The notes: generated by a model not told the origin, from the letters alone. Counted from the first letter of the stretch, positions 1-10,721 are shown. The stretch is 64,000 nt of DNA from Intestinibacillus massiliensis (GCA_029267335.1 JAJUJC010000005.1:62001-126000), one strand, 5' to 3'. Made by a program: numbers and translations.

Positions 1-1
1 T

Positions 2-64
2 GTCCTGCTCTATGAGGCGGTGCGCCGGCGCACCCACGGCAAGCAGGAGATGGAACAGACATGA
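2..64 (+). CDS. C-terminal end of an upstream gene (partial)
   Basis: An open frame enters from the left edge and ends at TGA 62-64, giving a 20-residue basic tail. Its stop overlaps the next start in an ATGA arrangement (ATG 61-63), which suggests translational coupling with the membrane protein that follows. There is too little sequence to identify the protein. Confidence 0.5.
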   Translation, partial: VLLYEAVRRRTHGKQEMEQT

Positions 65-2199
65 AAAAAAATATCATGGACACACAGGATCTCTCCGAGA
101 TTCGCAAGCTGATTGGTGACGCGTCTGCGCCCGACACCACCGACAGCGAGGGCTTCAACATCGACGCGATCATCGCGGAGGTCGAGGGCACGGTTCGTGA
201 CATTGAACAGGGTAAGCAACAGCGTGTGGAAAACCTGCACGCGGCGCAGTCTCCCCAATCCCGCGTCGAACCAGCTTCCACCGCGGAGCAGCGCGCGCGT
301 TTCCGCGTCGTAGAGACACCGCTAACCGGTGCGCCTTCTATGCCGAACGCCCCATCTGTGACGGACATTCCCGCGGCACAGGTGCCGCCTGTGCCCGCCG
401 CTGCGCCGCAAACGCCTCCCCCTGCGCCGGTACGGTCTGCGCCGCAGCTTGTCGACGAACCCGAAAAGGAATTATCCGAAAAGAAATATTGCAAGCAGGA
501 AAAGCGCCGCAAAAAGCAGGAAAAACAGGCGCACCGCGTGCAGGAGGACGAGCCGGTCTATGAGCCGCGCGATCCCCGGGTCGCACAGACCTCCTGCCTG
601 CGCCGTGCGCGCTCCCTCGCGGGACGCAGCGCGCTTGTTGCGCTGTTATTCCTCGGCGTCACCTACCTGACCCTTGCAGGCGGCATGGGCTGGCCCGTAC
701 CCGCACTGCTGACCTATGAGACCGCGACGGTCACGACCGTGCTCGCCATGCTCGTCATGGAATTCATCGCCATGCTCGTCGCAGTTGACATCATCGGGGG
801 CGGACTGTATGTGCTCTTCACGGGCGCACCCGATCGCCGCACACTGGTTTCGTGCGCGTGCCTGTCCACGCTCGCGCACGGCGTGAGTATCATCCTCAAG
901 CCCACCTGGGGCGGGCTGCTGCCCTACTGTGCACTCTCGCTGCTGCTGCTCCTCGCGGCGATGCAGGACGAAAAAGCGCGGTATGCCGGGCGGCAGCGCG
1001 CGTTCAAGGCGGCGACGCTCGCGACGCAGCCCACGGGCATCTTCATGCACCGCGACGGCAAAAAAGCGCCGCGCACCGCACTCAAGACCGACCTGCCGGA
1101 CGCGACTCCCTTCCTCACGGAAATGGAAAAGCCCGACGTCGCGCAGCGGTTTTCTTCGGTCTATGCGCCGGTCATGCTCGCCGCGTCGATCATCTTCGCA
1201 CTCGTCGTTTCGGTCGCGCAGGGCGTACCCTCGCGTTTCTTCTGGGCGCTGTCCGGTCTGCTCACGATGAGCGCGCCGATTGGTCTGCTGTGTGCCTCCG
1301 GTCCGGCGTATCGCAACGTGTCGCGCCGTCTGCTCACCGAAGGTGCCGCGATCGCGGGCACGCACAGCGCGGGCATGCTGCGCCGCTCCAAACAGGCGGT
1401 CCTGACCGACTGGGACCTGTTCCCCGCTGGCTCGATCACGATCGACGGCATGCGCAACTACGGCAACTACAGCCCGGAAAAGCTGCTGTCCTATGCCGCG
1501 GCGGTCACGAGCGGACGCGGTCTGGAAATCGGCCGCGTGTTCTCGGAATCCCTGCGCGAGCAGTACGGTCGGCCGGTCAAGGCGACAAATGTCCTGCAAT
1601 ATGAGAGCGGCGGTCTGTCCGCAGACATCGGCGGCGACAGCGTGCTCGTCGGCACGGCAGCGTTCCTCATGAAGCTGCACATTCGCGTGCGCGACATCCA
1701 TGGCATCGAAAACGGCGTGTTCGTCGTCATCAATAATCAGGTCGCGGGCGCGTTTGCACTGACTTACCACCCGTCCGCACAGACCTACAGCGCGCTGCAC
1801 GCGCTGTGCCGCCTGCACATCAAGCCCGTGCTCACCACGCGCGACTTCAACATCACACCCGCCATGGTGGACAGCCTGTTCGAGCTGCGCTCCGGCACGA
1901 CGCAGGAGATTGCCGACCCGCCGCAGTGCACCGACAAGGACACCATCTGCGGCATCCTGTCGCACGACGGCATCGTCCCCTTTGCACAGCTTTTGCACAG
2001 CTGCGAACGGCTGGGCGCGGCGGTTCGTACCAATCTGTCGCTCGGCGTGTTTTCCGGCGTATGTGGCGTGCTGCTCGTGTTCTATCTGGATCACCTTGCG
2101 GCGTTCGAGGCGCTGCAGCCCAAGAATCTGCTGCTCTATCTGCTGCTGTGGTATCTCCCCGTATTCCTCATGACGCTCAGCACCAGAAAGCGTATTTGA
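61..2199 (+). CDS. P-type-ATPase-like membrane protein lacking the catalytic site
   Basis: The protein has 712 residues. The first ~185 are soluble: acidic, then Pro/Ala-rich (about 90-130), then a Lys/Arg/Glu cluster. Hydrophobic segments follow at about 190-300 and 365-412, and two more lie near the C-terminus (about 660-705). The order of membrane segments and the later stretches GDSVLVGTAAFL and KPVLTTRDFN resemble the HAD and nucleotide-binding parts of metal P-type ATPases. Where the DKTGT phosphorylation motif should lie (residues ~450-457) the protein reads DWDLFPAG, and the usual CPC/CPx membrane motif reads SAPIGL. From family knowledge such a protein cannot form the aspartyl-phosphate intermediate, so a sensor or scaffold role is more likely than pumping. 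That role is inference. The start overlaps the upstream stop. Confidence 0.75.
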   Translation: MKKNIMDTQDLSEIRKLIGDASAPDTTDSEGFNIDAIIAEVEGTVRDIEQGKQQRVENLHAAQSPQSRVEPASTAEQRARFRVVETPLTGAPSMPNAPSVTDIPAAQVPPVPAAAPQTPPPAPVRSAPQLVDEPEKELSEKKYCKQEKRRKKQEKQAHRVQEDEPVYEPRDPRVAQTSCLRRARSLAGRSALVALLFLGVTYLTLAGGMGWPVPALLTYETATVTTVLAMLVMEFIAMLVAVDIIGGGLYVLFTGAPDRRTLVSCACLSTLAHGVSIILKPTWGGLLPYCALSLLLLLAAMQDEKARYAGRQRAFKAATLATQPTGIFMHRDGKKAPRTALKTDLPDATPFLTEMEKPDVAQRFSSVYAPVMLAASIIFALVVSVAQGVPSRFFWALSGLLTMSAPIGLLCASGPAYRNVSRRLLTEGAAIAGTHSAGMLRRSKQAVLTDWDLFPAGSITIDGMRNYGNYSPEKLLSYAAAVTSGRGLEIGRVFSESLREQYGRPVKATNVLQYESGGLSADIGGDSVLVGTAAFLMKLHIRVRDIHGIENGVFVVINNQVAGAFALTYHPSAQTYSALHALCRLHIKPVLTTRDFNITPAMVDSLFELRSGTTQEIADPPQCTDKDTICGILSHDGIVPFAQLLHSCERLGAAVRTNLSLGVFSGVCGVLLVFYLDHLAAFEALQPKNLLLYLLLWYLPVFLMTLSTRKRI

Positions 2200-2236
2200 T
2201 TGGTTTTTGGTGATATTTTTTGCGTTTCTGCACCCC

Positions 2237-2268
2237 AAGAGACCGGTTTTGTTGCCGGTCTCTTTTTT
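2237..2268 (+). terminator. intrinsic terminator after the P-type-like gene
   Basis: AAGAGACCGG pairs with CCGGTCTCTT across a short T-rich loop and is followed by six T. Confidence 0.85.
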
Positions 2269-2348
2269 CGCGCGCGATTGCGTGCCGATGCGTGTACACT
2301 CGATTTTGAGAATTTCTTGTAGTTTGTTCGGAATATACAAAAAATACG

Positions 2349-2377
2349 TTGCACTCACACGCAAAATAGTGTACAAT
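2349..2377 (+). promoter_or_regulatory. sigma-A promoter for the EF-G-like gene
   Basis: TTGCAC, a 17-base spacer, then TACAAT. The remainder of 2200-2463 is AT-rich leader with no gene. Confidence 0.7.
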
Positions 2378-2463
2378 TACAACAAGGATTTTATGTCCCC
2401 CCACAAAACAGCCTGTGTCCTTTGGGTGCAGGGCAAGTCAATTCGCAGGGAGAGTGTTAATTT

Positions 2464-4542
2464 ATGGCTAGTTTTTCGGTCAGCAAAATCAGGAACGTCT
2501 GCGTAATGGGACATGGCAGTGACGGCAAGACCTCGCTCGTCGAAAGTCTGCTGTTCACTGCCGGTGTTACAGATCGCGTCGGCAAGGTCTCCGATGGCAA
2601 CACCGTATGCGATTTTGATCCTGAAGAAGCAAAGAGACAGTTTACCATCAGCACGGCGGTCGCACCGCTGACGTTTATGGATTGCAAGATCAACCTGCTC
2701 GACACACCGGGCTTCTTCGACTTTGAAAGCGAAGTGCGCGCCGCGCTGCGTGTGAGCGACAGCGGTCTGATCGTCGTTCCCGGCAAGTCCGGTCCGTCGG
2801 TCGGCACCGAAAAGGCATGGAAGCGCGTGATTGAGCGCAAATTGCCGCGTATGTTCTACATTTCCCGCATTGATGAAGAAAATTCCGACTATTATACGTC
2901 GCTACATAAATTACAGAAAGCATTCGGCCCGTCGGTCTGCCCGATCGTCGTCCCGATCTTTGAAGGCAACCGCGAGACCGTCGGCGTTGTCGACTGCGTC
3001 ATCCGCAAGGCCTATGAAATGAAGGGCACCGAGCGCGTCGAGATCCCGATTCCGGACAACATGGTCGACCGCGTCAATCAGCACCGCGCCGCGCTGTGCG
3101 AAAACATCGCGGAGCTGTCCGAGGATCTCATGGAGCGCTATTTCGCAGGTGAAGAGTTCTCCGACGACGAGCTGATCGCGGGCATCCGTCAGGGCGTGCG
3201 CGACCAGGTCATCGCACCGGTATTCTGCGGCTCCGCGCTGAGCGGCATCGGCTCTTATGCGCTGCTCAAGGGCATTGCGGACTACATGCCGTCGCCGGAC
3301 GAGTCCCCGGTCGAAGTATGCGAGGATGAAAAGGGCGACCTGATCGAGATCGCCTGCACGCCGAATGGCTCGACCTGCGCCTTTGTCTTTAAAACCACCG
3401 CGGATCAGTACGGCCGCTTCTCGTTCTTCAAGGTGTTCAGCGGCACGGTCAAGCGCGACATGACGCTCGTCAATAAGCGCGCGGATGCGAACGAAAAACT
3501 CAGCCACATCTTCACCGTCTGCGGCAAAAAGACGACCGAGGTCGACGAGATCGGCTGCGGCGACATCGGCGCAGTCTCCAAGCTCGTCACGACCAAGACC
3601 GGCGACACCCTGTCCATGTCGGTGCGCCGCGTACAGCTCGACAGCTTCGAGATCGCCGCACCGTGCTACTCGCAGGCGATCGTCGCCAAGGTCAAGGGCG
3701 CGGAAGAAAAAATCGCCGCGGGTCTTGCCAAGCTGCGCGACGAGGATCCGAGCTTTGATACCTACTTCAATCCGGAAACCAAGCAGCAGATCATCTCCGG
3801 CGCGGGCGACATCCATCTGGACGTCATTTGCTCCAAGCTCAAGAGCAAGTTCGGCGCAGAGGTCCTGCTGGTCGCACCGATCGTCCCCTATCGCGAGAAG
3901 ATCCGCAAAAAGGTCACGGTCGAAGGCAAGCACAAGAAGCAGTCGGGCGGTCATGGTCAGTACGGTCACGTCAAGATGGAATTTGAGCCGTATTCTGAGG
4001 GCGATTATCTGTTCGACGAGCGCATCTTTGGCGGCTCTGTCCCGAAGAACTTCCACCCGGCGGTCGACAAGGGCATCCGCGAGGCGATGGAGCGCGGCGT
4101 GCTCGCAGGCTATCCGCTTGTCGGACTGCACGCAACGCTGATCGACGGCTCTTATCACGATGTTGACTCCAACGAGCTTTCCTTTAAGATGGCGGCGCGT
4201 ATCGCGTATAAGGCGGGCATCCCGCAGGCAAGCCCTGTGCTGCTTGAGCCTATTTGCTCGCTCAAGGTCGTTGTGCCAGACAGCTACATGGGCGACGTGA
4301 TCGGCGATCTCAACAAGCGCCGCGGTCGTATCATGGGCATGGATCCGACGGACGACGGCGGACAGCAGATCATGGCGGAAGCGCCGATGAGCGAGCTGTC
4401 GGACTACGCGATCACGCTGCGCTCCATGACACAGGGACGCGGCAGCTTTACCTCCCAGTTCGAGCGCTATGACGAAGCGCCCGCACCGGTGCAGGAAAAG
4501 ATCATTGCGGAGAGCAAGGACCGTCTGGTAGACGACGAATAA
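2464..4542 (+). CDS. elongation factor G-like GTPase
   Basis: The protein has 692 residues and the EF-G domain order, and is a second EF-G paralogue besides fusA at 32.4-34.5 kb. The P-loop GHGSDGKTS is at residues 16-24 and the G3 motif DTPG follows. The G4 motif reads SRID at residues 134-137 where classical EF-G has NKMD, so guanine recognition is altered in form; I recall S-K/R-I-D versions in other clostridial EF-G-like proteins. C-terminal EF-G domains IV and V are present (GQYGHVKMEFEP, then a [17 protein letters not shown]-like segment). Family members of this type have an unclear role in translation or ribosome rescue. It is monocistronic, with its own promoter and terminator. Confidence 0.9.
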   Translation: MASFSVSKIRNVCVMGHGSDGKTSLVESLLFTAGVTDRVGKVSDGNTVCDFDPEEAKRQFTISTAVAPLTFMDCKINLLDTPGFFDFESEVRAALRVSDSGLIVVPGKSGPSVGTEKAWKRVIERKLPRMFYISRIDEENSDYYTSLHKLQKAFGPSVCPIVVPIFEGNRETVGVVDCVIRKAYEMKGTERVEIPIPDNMVDRVNQHRAALCENIAELSEDLMERYFAGEEFSDDELIAGIRQGVRDQVIAPVFCGSALSGIGSYALLKGIADYMPSPDESPVEVCEDEKGDLIEIACTPNGSTCAFVFKTTADQYGRFSFFKVFSGTVKRDMTLVNKRADANEKLSHIFTVCGKKTTEVDEIGCGDIGAVSKLVTTKTGDTLSMSVRRVQLDSFEIAAPCYSQAIVAKVKGAEEKIAAGLAKLRDEDPSFDTYFNPETKQQIISGAGDIHLDVICSKLKSKFGAEVLLVAPIVPYREKIRKKVTVEGKHKKQSGGHGQYGHVKMEFEPYSEGDYLFDERIFGGSVPKNFHPAVDKGIREAMERGVLAGYPLVGLHATLIDGSYHDVDSNELSFKMAARIAYKAGIPQASPVLLEPICSLKVVVPDSYMGDVIGDLNKRRGRIMGMDPTDDGGQQIMAEAPMSELSDYAITLRSMTQGRGSFTSQFERYDEAPAPVQEKIIAESKDRLVDDE

Positions 4543-4555
4543 TTCGCACAAATAT

Positions 4556-4603
4556 AATACGAACTGCTATTAGTATTATTTTAATAGCAGTTCGTATTTT
4601 TTT
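4556..4603 (+). terminator. intrinsic terminator after the EF-G-like gene
   Basis: A 17-base arm at 4556-4572 is exactly complementary to 4582-4598, followed by a run of T. Confidence 0.9.
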
Positions 4604-4684
4604 GTTTGTGGAAATCCATCGTTCTATCTCCCCTCGCCTGTCCATAGAATGGGTTAAGGACATCGTAACGGGAGGGACAGGAAA

Positions 4685-5302
4685 ATGATCGTATTTGCAG
4701 CCAAGGTATCGGTCAAAAAGATCGCGCTCGGGCTTGCGGCGTTATGTGCAGTGGTCTGGGGGATCAGCACGCTGACGCCCCGTGCCGCGCAGTCGGTCGC
4801 GGCGAACACCGGTGAGATCGCGCAGAAACTGGAAACCAACGACGAACGGATCGCGTATCTGCGTTCCTTCGGCTGGGAGCCGGCTGCGGCACCGGAGGTC
4901 GAAATGGAGGTGCAGATTCCCAAAGAATTTGACGAAGCCTACACGGAGTATAACGCGCTCCAACAGAAGCAGGGGCTTGATCTTGCGAAGTATCGCGGCA
5001 AGCGCGTCATGCTGTACAGCTATCCCCTGCAAAACTATCCGGGCGACGCCAAGGATGTGACCGCGAGCCTTGTGCTCTATAAAAATCGCGTGATCGCGGC
5101 GGATGTCAGTTCGGCGGACACAAACGGCTTTACGCACGGCATTGCGGAGCATCCGTCTACACAGACCGCCGCGCCCAAGCAGGAACAGCCGGGCAAGACT
5201 GCTCCCGCGCCCGCGCAGGAGGATGCCGCGGCGGACACGCCGGATCCCTCTGCCGCTCCCAAGGGCGCATCCGACGACACACAGACCAAACCCGCGACCT
5301 GA
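4685..5302 (+). CDS. DUF4830 domain-containing exported protein
   Basis: The protein has 205 residues with one N-terminal hydrophobic segment (about 11-30) acting as signal or anchor. The middle (about 50-150, containing ERIAYLRSFGWE and YRGKRVMLYSYPLQNYPG) matches what I recall of clostridial DUF4830 proteins. The last ~50 residues are a Pro/Ala/Asp-rich low-complexity tail. Its function is unknown. A GGGAGG ribosome site lies shortly before the ATG. Confidence 0.8.
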   Translation: MIVFAAKVSVKKIALGLAALCAVVWGISTLTPRAAQSVAANTGEIAQKLETNDERIAYLRSFGWEPAAAPEVEMEVQIPKEFDEAYTEYNALQQKQGLDLAKYRGKRVMLYSYPLQNYPGDAKDVTASLVLYKNRVIAADVSSADTNGFTHGIAEHPSTQTAAPKQEQPGKTAPAPAQEDAAADTPDPSAAPKGASDDTQTKPAT

Positions 5303-5307
5303 ATACC

Positions 5308-5355
5308 AAAAAACGGCGTCCCGCACCTGTTTTGCACAGGCTGGGGACGCCGTTT
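5308..5355. terminator. shared terminator between convergent genes
   Basis: AAACGGCGTCCC pairs with GGGACGCCGTTT between two convergent genes and can serve both. Confidence 0.75.
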
Positions 5356-5364
5356 CACTGTCCG

Positions 5365-6534
5365 TTATGTAACGATGAACGCATCGGGCAGGTAACGCCC
5401 TTCTTCATTCATGCTCGCGGTGGTCGGACGTGTGATCTCGCGACCGTTATAGTACATGACCGAGGAGGAGCCGCCGTCCAGATTGGACGCCTGCACCGCG
5501 CCGTACCGCTCGAAGATGCTCGCGCAGTCATTGACCGTACAGCCCAGACTGTGACCGGGCTGACGACCGTCGACAACGAGCAGCATGACGGTCTGATCTT
5601 CCTTCTGACCGATCGCGCTGCGGGGCTGGAGTCCCCACCCCGCGGAATCCCTGACGAGTCGTTCGCCGTCGATGATGAGCGCGGGTGTGAACTCGACCGC
5701 ATCGCGGAACTGCGAGGTATCGCTGAAGCGGCCGATGCGCAGCCGGTTTTGCTCGTCAAAGCCGATGATCTTATAGTCGCCGCCGACCGCGCTGCGCTTC
5801 TTGCTGCCCTGCGACTTGACGAAGCCGTAGGGTGTGCCGCCGTTGCCGTTGCCGCCCGGATCTTCAAACCCCGAAGCGTTGATGGCGAGCAGCGCACTAT
5901 AGCGGTCTGCGATGTTGCGCACGAACTGACCGTGGCTGAACAGCGACTTCGTTGTGCCGACCGACACGCGCGACGCGTCCTTGATGAACGCCAGACGACC
6001 GTTATAGTCATCATCCTTGACCTCGACGATCAGGATGCCCGCCTGCGCGTTGATCGCGCGCACGTCGTCGCCCTGCGTGGTCTTGATGCCGGTCACGTCG
6101 TCCTTGCGGCCGCAGTAGTCGATGTCGATGCGGTCGTAACCGTCCGCCGTCGCGTCCGGATGCTCCTTGGCAAACGCGAAAAAGCTGTCGCGGTCAAGCT
6201 CGTCGAACTGCGCGAAAAAGCGCTGCTGCTCGTCGGTGTATTCCTCAACGCGCTGCTGCACGGTCTCGCCGGACATATCCCACTGGCTCTGCTTGCCGTC
6301 CTGCAGATCCTGCGACATATAGCGGCTTTTCATCACCTCGTCGATGATGCTCTGCGGAATGAACGTCGTCGCAAGCCACTGGTGGCTCAGGGTCGACATC
6401 GCTGTCTCGATATAAAGGGTGCGCCATTTGGCGACAACGGGGTTCTGCGTGTACAGACAAAACGGATAAAGGATCGTCAGCCCGAACAGAATTGCTGTCA
6501 GCATGCTCAGACCAAACTTTGCCGCGCGGTTCAT
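5365..6534 (-). CDS. phosphodiester glycosidase family protein (NAGPA domain)
   Basis: The protein has 389 residues with one N-terminal membrane segment (about 8-28) and an extracytoplasmic remainder. The C-terminal half carries hallmarks of the phosphodiester glycosidase (NAGPA/DUF2233) fold: AINASGF, a VVDGRQPGHSLG-like stretch and LDGGSSS. The family cleaves sugar phosphodiesters, and bacterial members are thought to act on cell-surface glycopolymers; the substrate here is unknown. I chose the ATG at 6534 because GGGAGG lies seven bases upstream. An in-frame start at 6603 adds 23 basic residues but has a poorly spaced site. The gene lies just downstream of the DEAD-box helicase on the same strand. 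Confidence 0.85.
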   Translation of the reverse strand: MNRAAKFGLSMLTAILFGLTILYPFCLYTQNPVVAKWRTLYIETAMSTLSHQWLATTFIPQSIIDEVMKSRYMSQDLQDGKQSQWDMSGETVQQRVEEYTDEQQRFFAQFDELDRDSFFAFAKEHPDATADGYDRIDIDYCGRKDDVTGIKTTQGDDVRAINAQAGILIVEVKDDDYNGRLAFIKDASRVSVGTTKSLFSHGQFVRNIADRYSALLAINASGFEDPGGNGNGGTPYGFVKSQGSKKRSAVGGDYKIIGFDEQNRLRIGRFSDTSQFRDAVEFTPALIIDGERLVRDSAGWGLQPRSAIGQKEDQTVMLLVVDGRQPGHSLGCTVNDCASIFERYGAVQASNLDGGSSSVMYYNGREITRPTTASMNEEGRYLPDAFIVT

Positions 6535-6618
6535 ATCCCGACCTCCCGGTGGATGTGCGCCGCGTGTGCGGCGCATCCCCTGTCTCTTTCTGTGTTTGCT
6601 CATTGCCTATTAGACGTA

Positions 6619-8418
<1,800 letters not shown>

Positions 8419-8456
8419 GGTGACTCCTTTGTTTGACGCGCACACAAAAGACGCGC

Positions 8457-8485
8457 TTGCACTGTCAGGCGCGCTATGCTATAAT
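8457..8485 (+). promoter_or_regulatory. sigma-A promoter of the putative manganese transporter
   Basis: TTGCAC, 17 bases, then TATAAT. The -10 is overlapped by a metal-regulator-like palindrome. Confidence 0.75.
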
Positions 8486-8500
8486 GAGAATCATTCTAAT
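8481..8500 (+). promoter_or_regulatory. Fur/metalloregulator-like operator
   Basis: The sequence ATAATGAGAATCATTCTAAT contains the perfect core AGAAT-C-ATTCT and agrees with most of the classical Fur consensus. It covers the -10 and likely start site, so bound protein would block transcription. The regulator's identity (Fur, Zur, PerR or an Mn sensor) is inferred only. Confidence 0.55.
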
Positions 8501-8513
8501 GTACGCGAGGTAA

Positions 8514-9362
8514 ATGACTTTGTTGGATGTTTTACTGGAATCCTGTCTGGATATTCTCAAGACCGTGCCCATTCTGCTCGGGGTATACGCCCTGCTCTAC
8601 CTGATCGAGACCCGCCTGCGGTCGACGCCGCGCATGCTTGAGCGCGCGCAGCAGCTCGGCCCGTTCTTCGGTGCGCTCGCGGGCTCTCTGCCGCAGTGCG
8701 GTTTCTCCGCGGCGGCGGCCACGCTGTATAACAGCGGCTGGCTCGCACCCGCAACGCTCGTTGCGGTGTTCGTTTCGACCTCGGACGAGGCGATCCCGCT
8801 CATGCTTGCCAACCCCGATGCGGGGCGCAATGTCGTGCTTCTGGTCGTATGCAAGATCGTGCTTGCGGTCATTGGCGGCTATATCCTGCAATGGACGCTG
8901 TTCCGCCGCGACACGGTACGCCGCGAGGCGATCGAGATCGACATGGAGGGCTGCTCGTGCTGCGGGCCTTCCCCGCTCGGCGCGATCGTCGGACGCACGG
9001 TCAAGACCACGCTCTTCCTGCTCGTCACGATGTTTGTCATCAATGCGGCGGTCTATCTGGTCGGTGAGGATACCCTGTCCCATGTGCTGCTCTCGGGCAG
9101 TCTGCTGCAGCCCGCACTGTGCGCGCTCATCGGTCTCATCCCGGGCTGTGCGATCTCGGTGCTGCTGACGCAGCTTTTCCTCGGCGGCACGATCAGCTTC
9201 GGCGCGGTCATCGCGGGTCTGTCGACCGGTGCAGGCTTCGGCTATGTGCTGCTCTTCGGGGAAGGCAGTTCCCGTAAGGACGCTCTGCGCATCGTCGGCG
9301 CGACCTATCTCGTTGCGGTGGTTGGCGGCACGCTTGTTCAGTTCCTCTTTCCGCTGCTTTGA
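8514..9362 (+). CDS. putative manganese transporter / arsenic efflux-like membrane protein
   Basis: The protein has 282 residues and about 8-9 hydrophobic segments in two related halves. Each half has a Gly/Pro/Cys signature (SLPQCGFSAA at about 60, and GLIPGCAISV near 205), and a short central loop carries GCSCCG. This matches the family annotated in clostridia as putative manganese transporter or arsenic efflux protein. Its promoter carries a Fur-like box, consistent with metal control. The direction of transport cannot be read from sequence. The ribosome site (GCGAGG) sits unusually close to the ATG, only three bases away. Confidence 0.8.
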   Translation: MTLLDVLLESCLDILKTVPILLGVYALLYLIETRLRSTPRMLERAQQLGPFFGALAGSLPQCGFSAAAATLYNSGWLAPATLVAVFVSTSDEAIPLMLANPDAGRNVVLLVVCKIVLAVIGGYILQWTLFRRDTVRREAIEIDMEGCSCCGPSPLGAIVGRTVKTTLFLLVTMFVINAAVYLVGEDTLSHVLLSGSLLQPALCALIGLIPGCAISVLLTQLFLGGTISFGAVIAGLSTGAGFGYVLLFGEGSSRKDALRIVGATYLVAVVGGTLVQFLFPLL

Positions 9363-9379
9363 GCACACCGCGCAATCGC

Positions 9380-9408
9380 AAGCTCCCTCTTCGTGAGGGA
9401 GCTTTTTT
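9380..9408 (+). terminator. intrinsic terminator
   Basis: AAGCTCCCTC pairs with GAGGGAGCTT, followed by six T. It lies at the convergent junction with the CpXC gene. Confidence 0.85.
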
Positions 9409-10036
9409 ATGCGTCGCGCAGCAACTCGAGCGCTTCGGTCGCCCAATCGAGGTCGATCTTGATGAAATCCTTTGCCGGGGTAAACAGGCGCTCCTCCACA
9501 TCGCGCGCAATGCGCGTATAGGTCTCGCCCTGCATCGCGGCATACTGCTCCGACCCGTCGGACAGCACGACCGCGAAACGGAAACTCGCGGCACGCTCGT
9601 CATACGCGTGGAACAGCAGGTCGACAATGTCCATGCTGCGCTGTAACTGCATCGCAAGCAGCAGCTTCATGATCTCGATCGCGCGATCATCCAATCCAGT
9701 TTCCAAAATCGCGATCTTCTCGCGAAAGGCGTTCGGACTGTCGACACGGCGCAGCGTATAGCCGGTCAGCGGATCAAAACCGGAGGCGTCGGGCGTATCG
9801 CCCTCCTCCGTCCACAGCCAGACCATGAACTGGTTCGACATATCATGATACAGGCAGGGGTCGAGCACGAGCGTCGTTTTGCCGCAGATCGGGCAGCGCC
9901 ACTCAAAGCAGGACAAGTCACGCACTTTTTCGCGCATTTCCGGCTCAAGGTCAACGTTAATGTGCTCCAAAACCGGACGTTGACGCTCGTTTTTGCAGTG
10001 CGGACATGTAAATTTTTCGATTCTCTGCTGTGCCAT
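9407..10036 (-). CDS. CpXC domain-containing protein
   Basis: The protein has 209 residues. The N-terminal CPHC and a second WRCPICG knuckle about 40 residues later frame a CpXC zinc-ribbon domain; the rest is an alpha/beta region of unknown role. Clostridial CpXC proteins are uncharacterised. The start at 10036 has GGAGG eleven bases upstream; longer in-frame starts cross a small GGGTCG/CGACCC hairpin (10071-10086) and are less likely. Confidence 0.8.
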   Translation of the reverse strand: MAQQRIEKFTCPHCKNERQRPVLEHINVDLEPEMREKVRDLSCFEWRCPICGKTTLVLDPCLYHDMSNQFMVWLWTEEGDTPDASGFDPLTGYTLRRVDSPNAFREKIAILETGLDDRAIEIMKLLLAMQLQRSMDIVDLLFHAYDERAASFRFAVVLSDGSEQYAAMQGETYTRIARDVEERLFTPAKDFIKIDLDWATEALELLRDA

Positions 10037-10163
10037 AGTGGAATGTTCCTCCCTGTATCGGACCTTCATGGGTCGACAGCGACCCAATTAAGTAGTATTA
10101 TATCACATCCTTTGCCAAAAAAGAAGCGGAATCGTCGCGATTTTGTGCGCTGTTTTTACGTTC

Positions 10164-10192
10164 TTGCCTTTTGCTCTTTTTCGCGCTACAAT
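10164..10192 (+). promoter_or_regulatory. sigma-A promoter for the GNAT gene
   Basis: TTGCCT, 17 bases, TACAAT, about 35 bases before the coding start. Confidence 0.6.
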
Positions 10193-10226
10193 GGTAAAAA
10201 CACGGAAACCGGAAAGGATGATCCCT

Positions 10227-10721
10227 ATGACGACCTTTGTGGAGGCCCGCACGGACGAAGATGTTGCCGCGCTTGCCGCACTCGCGCGCGAGATTTGGAC
10301 GGAATACTACATGCCGCTGCTCGGTGCAGAGCAAATCGAGTACATGCTTGCCCACTTTCAAAGCGCAGCGCCCATGCGCCGCCAACTCGACCACGGCGGC
10401 TACCGCTACTTTTTCCTGCGTCTGGACGGCGTGACCGCGGGTTATCTCGGCATTCAGATCAAGGACGGCGCACTTTTCCTAAGCAAGCTATATGTACGCC
10501 GCAACTGCCGGGGCAACCGCATCGGACGCGACGTGATGGCATTCGTCGAGGGCTGGGCGCGCGGCGCGGGTCTGTCCCGCGTGTGGCTCACCGTCAACCG
10601 CGGGAACACCGCATCGATCCGCAGCTACGAACGCATGGGCTTTACCAATTACGGTACGCAAGACGCGGACATCGGCGGCGGCTACGTCATGGATGATTAT
10701 CTATTTGAAAAGCGTGTATAA
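10227..10721 (+). CDS. GNAT family N-acetyltransferase
   Basis: The protein has 164 residues and a complete GNAT fold. The acetyl-CoA pyrophosphate loop reads RRNCRGNRIGRD (Q/RxxGxG/A type) near residue 95, preceded by the LSKLYV strand and followed by VWLTVNRGNTASIRSYERMGF, typical of the fourth motif. The acceptor substrate is unknown. The start at 10227 has GGAAAGGA eight bases upstream. It is a single-gene unit. Confidence 0.88.
   Translation: MTTFVEARTDEDVAALAALAREIWTEYYMPLLGAEQIEYMLAHFQSAAPMRRQLDHGGYRYFFLRLDGVTAGYLGIQIKDGALFLSKLYVRRNCRGNRIGRDVMAFVEGWARGAGLSRVWLTVNRGNTASIRSYERMGFTNYGTQDADIGGGYVMDDYLFEKRV

Noticed and set aside
646-2376. A 576-codon frame antisense to the P-type-like gene
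   Set aside because: It runs through the terminator and has Arg/Gln/His-rich antisense composition.
6534-6603. Longer start of the phosphodiester glycosidase
   Set aside because: The ribosome site for the upstream ATG is about 18 bases away, whereas the internal ATG has GGGAGG at normal spacing.
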